A DNA stretch of 64,000 bases from positions 1 to 64,000 of the forward strand of contig CASWVG010000001.1 in NCBI GenBank assembly GCA_949472775.1. The letters are read 5' to 3'. The stretch comes from an uncultured Lachnospiraceae bacterium (GTDB taxonomy: Bacteria > Bacillota > Clostridia > Lachnospirales > Lachnospiraceae). Below are positions 1 through 9,600 of this stretch, piece after piece. Each line of letters starts with the position of its first letter. Positions within the stretch are counted from its first letter, which is position 1. Under the pieces are notes generated by a model that made no database searches, was not told the origin of the DNA, and worked only from the letters and a program-made list of their open reading frames with translations. Position numbers and translations under genes: made by a program.

Positions 1-180
1 TGTCTTTGTCCGTTGTGTTTTCCGAAACCGTCGGCTTGTCTTTGTCCGTTGTGTTTTCCGAAACCGTCGGCTTGTCTTTGTCCGTTGTGTTCCCCGAAAC
101 CGTCGGCTTGTCTTTATCCGTTGTGTTCCCCGAAACTGTCGGCTTGTCTTTATCCGTTGTGTTATCCGAAACCGTCGGTT
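1..180 (-). repeat. 36-bp in-frame tandem repeat (12-aa unit KPTVS[E/G/D]NTTDKD), at least 5 copies, continues off the left edge
   Basis: Units at 1-36, 37-72, 73-108, 109-144, 145-180 differ by a few bases; a degenerate unit follows at ~181-215. Confidence 0.95.
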
Positions 181-3100
181 TATCTGGTACAGTCGGTTTA
201 TTTGGTGTTTCTACTTTTTTCAAGGTCTTCTTCGGTGTCACAAAGAATTTACCCTTGTTTTTGCCCTCCGTGATCAGCTCAATATCAAAATATTGGCTTT
301 CCTTATCCAATGATCCGCCGTCGTAAATTTTGACATCCGTAATCTTTCCCGACAGGTTCTTCAGCGCAGGAGTATAGATGATGCCGTTCTTCGCGTCGGC
401 CTCGCCCTCCCTGTTGAGCAAATTGATCTTACCGCTCGCTTTCAATGTAAGCTGAATGTCTTCCGATGAATACACCTTCACCTTGATTTTGACGGGATTC
501 GCATATAATACGGTAGCCACACCCTGCTTCTGATACGCGGGAGTCAGGCTGAACGAATATGTCCCCTTTGAAACAGAACCGTTCTTCAAAGATACCGAAA
601 GCACAGGATCCGTCCCCTCTTCCTGATTACCGGCCGCCACGCGGAACGCAAACTGCTCTTCCAATCCCTGCTGGCTCGTACAACTAACCGTCGTGCCCTG
701 GTTCCCCGCGCCTACACCCATCAAGGTATAACCGTCCGGAACGCCATTTACCTTAAAGGAAATCTCCGCCGTCTCCCCATATCCGGTCACCGGATCCGTA
801 GTGCTGACAATCGCTTCATTGTTGTTCCTAAACGCCGCCAGATTCAGCTGCAGAGAACCCTTGCCAAGCTTCACCGTCGGCTTCTTATCCACAACCTTCA
901 CTGTCAGCGTAACTTTCTTCACATCAAACTCGCTGTCTGTTTGCGGACTGCACTCAAACTTATATGTGCCTTTCTTTACATTCTCACCCGGTTTGATCCT
1001 GACCGTACCTCTGCCATCCGTATAGTCCACTATCAATTTGTCAAACTCTCCGCCACTGACCTGAGAGAAAGTCTGATTTTTTCCAATGTCTATGCCTTTC
1101 TGGTTGGAAACAATCGAAAACGTCTCCTCCATCTCCGGATAATTCAAATTCAAGGATACGGAAGCCTTATCCGTCTTAATGGTGGGCCTCGCGTTGCTGA
1201 CGTTCATCGTATAGGTAAAGCTGACCGTCCTCTCCTTGCCGTTCTGGTCATAATCCCAATCAGTATTGCGCAAAACCAGTTTTAGCTGCCCTTTCTCCGG
1301 CACAAAATCAAGTGCGATAGCGCCGTCCCGGATCTCTGGATCCTTGTTTAAAATAATATCTTTCTTTTCCTCCGTGACTTTGTCATTCTCCTGACTGAGA
1401 AATACTTTTTCCTTGGTCTTTGACTTCTTATCATACACCTCCAGAAGTTCTTCCCTCGCCGGGCATCCTAAACGGTAAGTCGCTTTCGTCTCCCTCAGCG
1501 CGTATGCAGGCGCCGTAGTGCAGGTCGGCATAGTCACCTTTATCTTCTTCGCCGCGCTGTCTTCAAAACCCTCATAATAGATCACAAGATTTCCTGTCAC
1601 CGCAGGTTTCTTCTTGCTCGTATACTTCAGCCTGCCTTCTTTTCTCCTTATAATCACTTTTCCGGCCGCAAAATCACTGAGAGCCGTATCTACCTCAAAG
1701 TTATCCGCAAAAAGCCTGTCATCCTCGTTATTCTTATTCAAAGGTTCCAGCTTTACATCACGGATTTCTGTAAGTCCCAGCTTGGTGATCTCTGTAGTCA
1801 CCACCGTCGGTTCACCGTCCGCCGTACTTCTGCCATCTTTATAGAAAAGATTAAACTTTACTTTCTTCGAGTTAAACTTGATGGTCGGTTTCGGTGTCTC
1901 ACGCTTAACAATGATGGTAAGCGGGAGAAAATTATTTTGATTCGTATCACCAGCCACGCTGACCCTCACCTTATATGTACCGTCCGAAAGTGTAGACGCG
2001 ATGGGCATGACATGAAACTTCTTACAGTTATCCCCGCTGTTTTCCGAATCAAGCTTTGTAGTGAACTGTGTGGATGTCATCTTGTCTTCCGCAAACAGCT
2101 CTATCTTCTCGCTATTGATGCCCAGACCACTGGTGGAAATCAGTTCAAGGCTCCCTCCGTTCTTCATATTTGGATTGACCGTTATGGACGATGACGCCAG
2201 TCTGTATCCTTCACGGTATACCCGGATCACAAACTTCTGGGTTACTTTCTTTTTTTCGGCATCTGCCGAATTATTAGCTGTCACCGTGATGGTTGCCTCG
2301 CCCTCACAGCCCGCCTTGATCGTCACAACATTGACCGGATCTTTCGCCTCCGTCTCTTTATTCGTAAGCACAGCCACATTATCATCGCTGGTTGTCCAAG
2401 TAAGTTTCTTACCGACGCCGTCCTCCCCGTCATAAACATTGGCTCTCAATTTCACTGTATAGGGTTCTTTTGCCACGATCACTTTATTGATCGCTCCCGT
2501 CTGTATGCCATCGCGGTCTCCCATGATGACCATATCACTGTCATAGGGCGTCGCCTTTATCGTAATACTCTTCGCCTCTGCCGTCTTTACAATGACCGTT
2601 CTTGTAACTGTAAATTCCTTGCCATCACCGCCGATGACCTTCACCTGTATCTCAGTATTGGCCTCCTCCTTATTGTCTGTCCCAACTGCCGTAATGACGC
2701 CGCTGCTACTGACCGTCGCAATATTTTTATTGAGAGATTCAAATTTAAGCTTAGCCGGGGAGATAGCTTCCCCATCCTCATCCAGCAGGAACATCCGGGT
2801 CGCCTGTCCTGCCTTGAGTACTACGCCGAGATAGCCGTAGCTGTCCTGCTCACCATTTCGGATAGGTTCCCCAACCGAAAATTCTACCGTCACCATCTGC
2901 CCCTTGATCTTATCAGGTGTATTAGCCCTGAATTCTGCGGTAATAACCACACCGCCCTCAGGCATAATAAAGAAATACTTCTGATCTTCCTTCTCCATCG
3001 GTAAGCCGTTATACCGCAAAGATCCAGGAATAAACGTATAATTGTTTCTCTGGACATCCGTCGCCTGCTTATACAATATCCAGCATTTTTCTCCTGCCTT

Positions 3101-4831
3101 AACGCCCTTACCGCCATTCTGGCTGTTAATGTCGGCGCCCGTCGCAAGATCCAGCGTTACTACGAGCTCTCCTCCGGGGAACTTGCCGCCCGGCATCACA
3201 ACCCCGTTCACATCTTCCACTGTATATTGATAAAACGCATTCTCTGTGGGCAGCAGGTTGTTTCTCCGCGCATATTTATAGCCCTTGCTGTCTTTTTCCG
3301 CAATAATAACCAGACCTTCAGCATTACCCGGGAAAGCTTCGATCGTCCCGATCTCAATATTGAAACATTTCAATTCTACCCTGGTCAGTCTCGTACAGTT
3401 CTGGAAAGCATAATCCTTCACCGCAACTACCGACTGGGGAAGCGTCATCTGCTTCAGACCGATACAGCCCGCAAATGCGTAACTGTCAATTGTCATATTT
3501 TCCCCATTTACAAAATTGATGGAAGACAAAGCCGTACAGCCCGCAAATGCGTACTCCGAAATTAAAGTCAGCTTTTCTCCTGGCGATAAGTCAGTAAGCC
3601 CCGTACATCCCTCAAATGCATGCTTTCCCAGAGCAGAAAGCTTCACATCTGTAAAATCTACTTCCTTAATCGCCTTACACCCTTTAAACGCAGCTTCCCC
3701 AATACTCTCCAGCTTCACAGGCAGAACAAACTCCCTGTCCGAACAGAACTCTGCCAAAGTTGTGCACCCTTCAAAAGCGCTTACACCGATTGTGCGCAGA
3801 TCAGCGGCATCCCCGTCTTTCATATACACCAGATGAAGCCTGATATCACCCTTAAACGCACTCTCCCCGATACTCGTCACAGCCTTCGGCACAGAAATCT
3901 GTGTCATTGCCGTACAATTCTCGAACGCCCCTGCTCCGATCTCCGTCACGGTAGAGGGCACGTACACGCCCTTTAAGGCAGTACAGCCTTTAAAACTTTC
4001 CGCCGCAATAGAAGTCAACCCCGCAGGCAGCTTCACATATGTAATATTCTGATTCCCGGCAAACACACTGGGCGCTATGGAAGTATACTTCTCGCCTTCC
4101 TCCGGCTGTTTCAGTTCCTCATTCCCCTCAAACTTCACGGGGATTTCTACTTCTATCGTGTTCCCGCTTACATCCTGCGTTGTTTCCTTTGTCGTAACCG
4201 CGGTCAGCACACCGTTCTCTACTTTATAAATATACCGCTGGGACGCATTGGCGTCGTAAGTCACATGCATTCCGGTATCATCCGTAAAAGTTACCATCCT
4301 GCTGACATAAGTCTTCCCCTTGAAAACCTGTTCTACCGGCTGTTCTTTTACTCCGGGCTCCCCGACAGGCTCCTCCACCGGCGTTACAACAGGCTCTTCC
4401 GGTTTCACATCCCCGTCATCCTCTACGGGCGTCTGATCCCCGTTCTGTCCGGCATCATCCTCCTCCGGCACGGAAGGATCGCTCTCCCCGGGATTTTCTG
4501 GATCCTCAGTATTCTCGGGATTTTCGGGGCTTTCAGGAGTTTCGGGATTCTCAGGAGTATTTCCCGGCTCTGTCTTCCCGTCCTCATCGGACACTTCCCC
4601 CTCCGCGGGAGTTTCCGTCTCCTCCGACTGCTCCCCGGTCTCCGGTGTCTGCTCCGTATGATCCGGAGTATCCTCTTTCTCTTCCAATTTATCGTCAGTC
4701 TCCTGTGATTCTTCCTGAGTCGCTAAAACAGGCATGTCCGCTCCCTGCTCCGCTGCAAGGACCGTCATGCCATTTCCGCTCACCACGAGACTAAGCGCCA
4801 ATAATAATGCAAATACTCTTCTCTTTCTCAT
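1..4831 (-). CDS. Secreted BspA-like leucine-rich-repeat / bacterial Ig-like surface protein, 3' end truncated by window edge
   Basis: Open minus-strand frame from ATG at 4831 (RBS AAAGGTGG) to the left edge; absent from the ORF track because it has no stop in the window. N-terminus MRKRRVFALLLALSLVVSGNGMTVLAAEQ is a signal peptide, followed by a Glu/Pro-rich linker, LRR_5-like repeats (FKGCTALKGVYVPSTVTEIGAGAFENC...), Ig-like segments, and KPTVSENTTDKD tandem repeats. Confidence 0.9.
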   Translation of the reverse strand, partial: MRKRRVFALLLALSLVVSGNGMTVLAAEQGADMPVLATQEESQETDDKLEEKEDTPDHTEQTPETGEQSEETETPAEGEVSDEDGKTEPGNTPENPETPESPENPENTEDPENPGESDPSVPEEDDAGQNGDQTPVEDDGDVKPEEPVVTPVEEPVGEPGVKEQPVEQVFKGKTYVSRMVTFTDDTGMHVTYDANASQRYIYKVENGVLTAVTTKETTQDVSGNTIEVEIPVKFEGNEELKQPEEGEKYTSIAPSVFAGNQNITYVKLPAGLTSIAAESFKGCTALKGVYVPSTVTEIGAGAFENCTAMTQISVPKAVTSIGESAFKGDIRLHLVYMKDGDAADLRTIGVSAFEGCTTLAEFCSDREFVLPVKLESIGEAAFKGCKAIKEVDFTDVKLSALGKHAFEGCTGLTDLSPGEKLTLISEYAFAGCTALSSINFVNGENMTIDSYAFAGCIGLKQMTLPQSVVAVKDYAFQNCTRLTRVELKCFNIEIGTIEAFPGNAEGLVIIAEKDSKGYKYARRNNLLPTENAFYQYTVEDVNGVVMPGGKFPGGELVVTLDLATGADINSQNGGKGVKAGEKCWILYKQATDVQRNNYTFIPGSLRYNGLPMEKEDQKYFFIMPEGGVVITAEFRANTPDKIKGQMVTVEFSVGEPIRNGEQDSYGYLGVVLKAGQATRMFLLDEDGEAISPAKLKFESLNKNIATVSSSGVITAVGTDNKEEANTEIQVKVIGGDGKEFTVTRTVIVKTAEAKSITIKATPYDSDMVIMGDRDGIQTGAINKVIVAKEPYTVKLRANVYDGEDGVGKKLTWTTSDDNVAVLTNKETEAKDPVNVVTIKAGCEGEATITVTANNSADAEKKKVTQKFVIRVYREGYRLASSSITVNPNMKNGGSLELISTSGLGINSEKIELFAEDKMTSTQFTTKLDSENSGDNCKKFHVMPIASTLSDGTYKVRVSVAGDTNQNNFLPLTIIVKRETPKPTIKFNSKKVKFNLFYKDGRSTADGEPTVVTTEITKLGLTEIRDVKLEPLNKNNEDDRLFADNFEVDTALSDFAAGKVIIRRKEGRLKYTSKKKPAVTGNLVIYYEGFEDSAAKKIKVTMPTCTTAPAYALRETKATYRLGCPAREELLEVYDKKSKTKEKVFLSQENDKVTEEKKDIILNKDPEIRDGAIALDFVPEKGQLKLVLRNTDWDYDQNGKERTVSFTYTMNVSNARPTIKTDKASVSLNLNYPEMEETFSIVSNQKGIDIGKNQTFSQVSGGEFDKLIVDYTDGRGTVRIKPGENVKKGTYKFECSPQTDSEFDVKKVTLTVKVVDKKPTVKLGKGSLQLNLAAFRNNNEAIVSTTDPVTGYGETAEISFKVNGVPDGYTLMGVGAGNQGTTVSCTSQQGLEEQFAFRVAAGNQEEGTDPVLSVSLKNGSVSKGTYSFSLTPAYQKQGVATVLYANPVKIKVKVYSSEDIQLTLKASGKINLLNREGEADAKNGIIYTPALKNLSGKITDVKIYDGGSLDKESQYFDIELITEGKNKGKFFVTPKKTLKKVETPNKPTVPDKPTVSDNTTDKDKPTVSGNTTDKDKPTVSGNTTDKDKPTVSENTTDKDKPTVSENTTDKD

Positions 4832-4942
4832 TTCTTACCACCTTTTCCCATGCGTACATTAACTGTTTTCTGCCGTGTTTCCTCATGTCATCTGCACAGT
4901 GAGTTGCATAATATTTTATTATGTCACCCTATGATGGTTTTG

Positions 4943-4971
4943 ATTATAACATCTGTAATTGTATTATGCAA
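4943..4971 (-). promoter_or_regulatory. Promoter: TTGCAT-N17-TATAAT with extended -10 TG
   Basis: Reverse complement reads ttgcat aatacaattacagatgt tataat, upstream of the ATG at 4831. Confidence 0.7.
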
Positions 4972-5013
4972 GCGAAAAATACACTACATCTTGTGTTTTA
5001 AGAAAATCTTAAA

Positions 5014-6465
5014 CTACTGGGCGCTGTAATACATCTGCTTTGAACTTTTCGGCTTTTCCGGAAGTGTCATAAAAATCATCCCCGCATCAATCAGTGGCTG
5101 TATATGTTTTTTCATGACATAGGCTGTGGAAGAAAGCCCAAGAAAAGCGCATATCTCCTTTCTGCTTCTTGGTGTACGACAAAATGCAATCAAATCCGGC
5201 GCCGGCTTCCGGATTTCGCCCGGAGTACTGACTGTTTCGCCGCTTTCCGCATGATAGAAACGCACACAGAATTCATTCCTGCTATCCGTAAACTCCGGTT
5301 CTTTCAACCCGTACTCACGCAGCTCCCTCCGCATCGTCGGTATGCCCAAATAACGGTTTTCCGTCACCCCAAGCACCTCCAGCGCCGCCGCCAGTACCGG
5401 ATTCCTCGTATCGGGCTGCACTTTCCCCAGCTGATTCACCCGCAGTCTTCCATAAATACCGCCTGGATTGCTGATTTCAAGACGATCTTCAAACATGCGA
5501 ATCTGTATCGGCATTCCCTCCGTATGCATGCTGTAATCCCGGTGCACCAGGGCATTGAGAACCGCCTCCCTGACCGCCGTAACCGGATATTCCGTGCGGT
5601 CTTCTCTCAGACCTGTCCTCGCGTCGATAATGGTCATCTTTCTCATATTTCTTTTGACAAACAGCAGGGCCTCGTCAAGCATCTGCGGTATGCTGCCCTC
5701 TATTCTCCGGTTGTCAGCAAATCTCGCACCATAATCGTTTATCTCCCCCATTTCCCTGCCGGGAATCACCACTGCCGTAATGCAAAGCTGCGGAAAATAT
5801 GCCTGCGGATACGGGCAGAACAGCAGGCAGGCATTCAGCGTTGCCGCCCCCATCCTCGTAATACTCATCAGCTCCCTGATTTCAGCATTCCCTAAATGCG
5901 CAAGATTGGGTTTTCCCTCTTTCAGCAGTCTGATATAAGAATCCACTTTTTCAGCATCCAGCATGACAGGCGTCGCGCGCTGCACCTCACGGACATCATC
6001 CTGGTACTTTTTACGAAACGCCTCATAGCTGTACACTTCATATTCAGTCATGGGCTCATCACTGTCACCCACACGGACATAAGAACCGCGCACACGTCCC
6101 TGCCCTCTGTAATAGCAGGGTCTCTCGGCAATATCCATGCCTGGAATTTCCGCGGCAACAAAACTTTTTCCATCCTTCTCCACTACCGTGAGCAATGGTC
6201 TGACAACCGGTTCCATCTGCAGACACTGCTCGTTAATCTTTTTCTGCAAATCCTCCGCATCATACACCCCCTGCTCCAGATAGCCGGCCGCCTCGTCGAC
6301 ACCGAACACGATCACACCGCCGTCATCCTGATTGGAAAAGGCGGATAGTGTATCATACAGTCGTTTAGGACAGCCCTTTGCCGCCGATTTTATTTCCAGT
6401 GTTGGCTCTTCACATTTCTTTTTTTGAATTTCATTCAATTTTTCGCTAAATTCTTCCTGGGTCAT
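5014..6465 (-). CDS. AlbA_2 (divergent AAA-4) / RecG-like ATP-binding putative transcriptional regulator
   Basis: ORF 483 aa; N-term TLEIKSAAKGCPKRLYDTLSAFSNQDDGGVIVFGVDE (AlbA_2) and later PVTAVREAVLNALVHRDYS...RLEISNPGG (HATPase-like), C-terminal helix-turn-helix-like region. Confidence 0.85.
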   Translation of the reverse strand: MTQEEFSEKLNEIQKKKCEEPTLEIKSAAKGCPKRLYDTLSAFSNQDDGGVIVFGVDEAAGYLEQGVYDAEDLQKKINEQCLQMEPVVRPLLTVVEKDGKSFVAAEIPGMDIAERPCYYRGQGRVRGSYVRVGDSDEPMTEYEVYSYEAFRKKYQDDVREVQRATPVMLDAEKVDSYIRLLKEGKPNLAHLGNAEIRELMSITRMGAATLNACLLFCPYPQAYFPQLCITAVVIPGREMGEINDYGARFADNRRIEGSIPQMLDEALLFVKRNMRKMTIIDARTGLREDRTEYPVTAVREAVLNALVHRDYSMHTEGMPIQIRMFEDRLEISNPGGIYGRLRVNQLGKVQPDTRNPVLAAALEVLGVTENRYLGIPTMRRELREYGLKEPEFTDSRNEFCVRFYHAESGETVSTPGEIRKPAPDLIAFCRTPRSRKEICAFLGLSSTAYVMKKHIQPLIDAGMIFMTLPEKPKSSKQMYYSAQ

Positions 6466-6491
6466 TTAACTTTCTCTCCTTTGTATTTTAG

Positions 6492-6520
6492 ATACTAGCA
6501 TTTTTATTAAATTTATTCAA
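6492..6520 (-). promoter_or_regulatory. Promoter TTGAAT-N17-TAGTAT (extended -10 TGC)
   Basis: Reverse complement ttgaat aaatttaataaaaatgc tagtat, immediately upstream of the 6465 start. Confidence 0.6.
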
Positions 6521-6523
6521 TGA

Positions 6524-6630
6524 ATTTCACTAATTATTTCACTTTTTCATTTTAATTTGAGTTGTTTTCTTCTCTATTCAAGTTATTTCAAATATATTTC
6601 ACTAATTTTGTTAAGTATTTGAGTTGTTTT
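6524..6630. repeat. Iterated motifs upstream of the AlbA_2 regulator: ATTTCACT x3 and TTTGAGTTGTTTT x2
   Basis: ATTTCACT at 6524-6531, 6536-6543, 6596-6603; TTTGAGTTGTTTT at 6556-6568 and 6618-6630. Confidence 0.8.
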
Positions 6631-6650
6631 GAGCAATCTGCTTACACACG

Positions 6651-6685
6651 TAAAAACTGAGCCACAGATTTACTCCATGGCCCAG
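6651..6685 (-). terminator. Rho-independent terminator for the 6697-11772 gene
   Basis: Minus strand CTGGGCCA tggagtaaatctg TGGCTCAG TTTTT: 8-bp stem with one G-T wobble, then a T run, just past the stop. Confidence 0.8.
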
Positions 6686-6696
6686 CCTGTCCTTCT

Positions 6697-9600
6697 TTAT
6701 TCCAACCACCACAACAGCGTTTTTGCCCCGATGGTATAGGCGATGGTCTTTTCCCCGCCATAGTTTCCGATACCACGCAGAGTTACTTTTGCCCTGCCTT
6801 TTATCAAGTGGTTTACATAAGTTTCTTCCTTTATGACATAATCCTTACCTAGGACAAGAGGCTCTTCCACACCGTTCATTGTCACGGTCAGATCCTCCGC
6901 CGTCAGCGTAACCGGTCTGCCGTCCTGATAGCGCTTTGCCGCCACCTTGACCTTCGCTTTGGTAAAATCAGCCGAGACGATGCGGTAAACCGCTGAAATT
7001 TCCGGCGGCGTCTCTCCTTCTCCCGCATAGACGCCAATTCCCTGCGCTGTCACACGGATCGATGTACCGGTCTGAGGAATATCCCCCTCCCCAACAGTCT
7101 CCTTTGCCTTACGTGTCACCCTGGAGAGTTCTCCTTCCTCTAAGACCAACACTTCCGTCTCCGTCTCATAAGTATACCGCAGTGTTTTCCCATAATCCTT
7201 ACCCGCCTTCAGCGCGGAACCACTCACATCCTTTAGCACTGCCTTTGTCCTGTATGCGCCATTCTTCTCCCGGTAGACCACGTCACTGAGGGTCATGGTG
7301 ATCTTCCACTTATTGTCCTGCGGACTGCCGATCTGTCTGTCAAACTGACCGTCCGTAATGGTAAACCTGCCGGTCAGTTTTCCTCTGAAATTCCCTTTGC
7401 CTGTAATCGTGTACGTCGGCAGCTTTTTCTCCTCCATGTCCGCCGTGGTCAGCGCGTCGTTATTTTTATAACTGATTCTGTAATCCTTGCCCGGCGTCAG
7501 CTCTTTCCCGCGAAAACGCAGCAGCACGACAGGTTTACTTCCTCCTTTTACATAGGGCGTCGTGATCCCGTCCAGAGTAGACAACGGTTTCACATCCCCC
7601 GGCGCATCCTGCGTATAGTAGGAAAGAGTAAAATCGCGTCCGGTCCCGATCCTGTCCTCACCCATCTCACAGGGCAGGATTTTATAAGTTTTCTTAAGCT
7701 GCCCGCTGTATTCATTGATGCCTCTGAAAACGATGGTGGCAGTACCCGATCTGACTGCGCCCTTTTGGGCCGCGCCCGCATAGGACACAACATAGTCTCC
7801 CGTCACTCCGTCCTTGCTTTCCTCAAGAATACGGTCGTTCAGTGTCAGAGTATACGAACCGGGAGTCTGCTGCATTTTCTGGTAAATATCACCGTATGAC
7901 TCCGCGTCAAGACTGTTGTCAATTTCCACATACTCCTTATCGGCAAGCCCTTCCACCTTTGCCTTCGCAATGGATGTCCCGACAATTTTGTAAGTCACGC
8001 TCTTACTTCCGGCGTATCCGCTGCCCTCCACTGCCGTGATCGTGGCCGTTGCCGTCCCGATGGCCGCGTCGTTCCTGTAGGACACCGTGTAATCCCCCGT
8101 CCTGCCGCCGTCAGTACTCTCCACAAGGGGCTGCTTTTTGTACGTCACCGACAGGGATGCGGGCCGGATCCCACCTTCTTCCTTCATCTGCCCGTTGCTG
8201 TAGGTCTGGTTCGGAATCTTTGCCACGCTGGCTTTACTGAGAAGCACCTCAGAGGTAATTTTCTCATAAACCGTTATCCGCCCCGTATAGCCGCCCTTGC
8301 CCACTATCACAACCGGATAGACACCGGTCTTACTGTAAGCTCCCGTACCGGTCTGCGGATAGCTCAATGCATAATCTCTGTTCACCGCAAGCTTTTTCCC
8401 ATCCCGGTACACGGCGGGCGAGGCCTTGATCACCTTTCCGCTGTACGCCACAGTGACGTCATCCGCCGTAATATCGTGATCAGTCAGCGCTTTTGGCAGA
8501 ATATCAAAATAGACATACTCCGTGCCCCCGTAATTTCCCTTACCCTTCACGATAATGGTGGGACGCGGCTTTCCCTCGGCGTTAACATTCTTATTGTTTT
8601 TGTACGACAAGGTATAATCCCTGCCCTCCACAAGCTCCAGAACCGCTTCCTTATCTCCATCCTGGCTGCCATCCGAAGCAAGCAGACTGCCGTCGGGCGC
8701 AACCGTGCTGTCAAACACACGCACTTTCGGCTTGACCGCACTGCCCGTATAAGTCTGATCTCCCACAGGAATCACATAGAATCCTTTTCCCACTCCAATC
8801 TGCTGATAGTGGGGATAAACATGTGTCTCCTCCGCATAGACAGGCTGATCCGCCGTAAACACGCTCCCCTGCCCGCCGGCTCTGGTATACCAGCCCCTGA
8901 AAATCTTCCCGGCGGCATCAGGCAGCTCCGGGAAAGTTCCCACATCCGCAACGCAGCTCCCGTAGCCAAGGGAAAGCTCTTTATCTTCCCAGACTGTTCC
9001 GTTTTCCCTATGGAAAATTATCCTGCAGGCTTTTACCGACACCTCGTAGGACGCTGTATATCCTGCCACCGCTGCCGTAATCTTTGCAGTCCCCGCACCC
9101 TGCGCCGTTACCCTGCCATTATTCACCGTCGCCACTGCTGTGTTGGAACTGGTCCAGCTAATACTGTTGTCCGACGTGGTATCCTTCGGCCAGTACTCCG
9201 CATTCAGACTGATGCTCTGCCCCTGGAACAAATTCGTCTTAACAGCCCCCTCTTCCGCACCGGGATCTGATAATTCCAGCCTGTAAATAGGCGCAATCAC
9301 CTTAACCACACAGACCGCTGTTTTGTTTCCCGCCTTTGCGGCTTTCGCCGTAATTTTCACTTCCCCTGTACCGACAGCGCTAACCACTGCTTTGGACGAA
9401 TCATCCGGGTCTGCCTTGACGGTGGCAATCTTCTGATTGGCAGATGTCCAGACGATCGTTTTGTCCGACGTGGTATCCGCCGGGTCAAAACTCACCTGCA
9501 GATCCGCTGTGGCGGTATTCTCCACCTTTTCCTGCCCGCTCAGATTATTGGTGTCTTCCACCACCGTGTCAGGCCTGCGCAGGGTGACAGTTTCTTTGTT

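Noticed and set aside
1-215. Short regularly spaced repeats at the left edge as a CRISPR array
   Set aside because: Units are directly adjacent with no unique spacers, multiple of three in length, and in frame with a long surface-protein ORF.
801-4708. Multiple plus-strand ORFs of 60-147 aa
   Set aside because: Antisense to the large LRR/Ig-like surface protein; the true gene is missing from the track only because its stop lies outside the window.
4960-5013. Terminator for the 5014-6465 gene
   Set aside because: Only weak 4-6 bp hairpins (TTAAGA-ttt-TCTTAA; ACAC...GTGT) are visible without a convincing stem plus T tract arrangement.
5104-6348. Plus-strand ORFs of 263 and 150 aa
   Set aside because: Shadow ORFs antisense to the AlbA_2-type regulator gene 5014-6465.
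5014-6465. AlbA_2/Schlafen-like protein as part of an anti-phage defence system
   Set aside because: Stands alone between surface-protein genes with no nuclease, methylase or partner effector nearby; a regulator reading is simpler.
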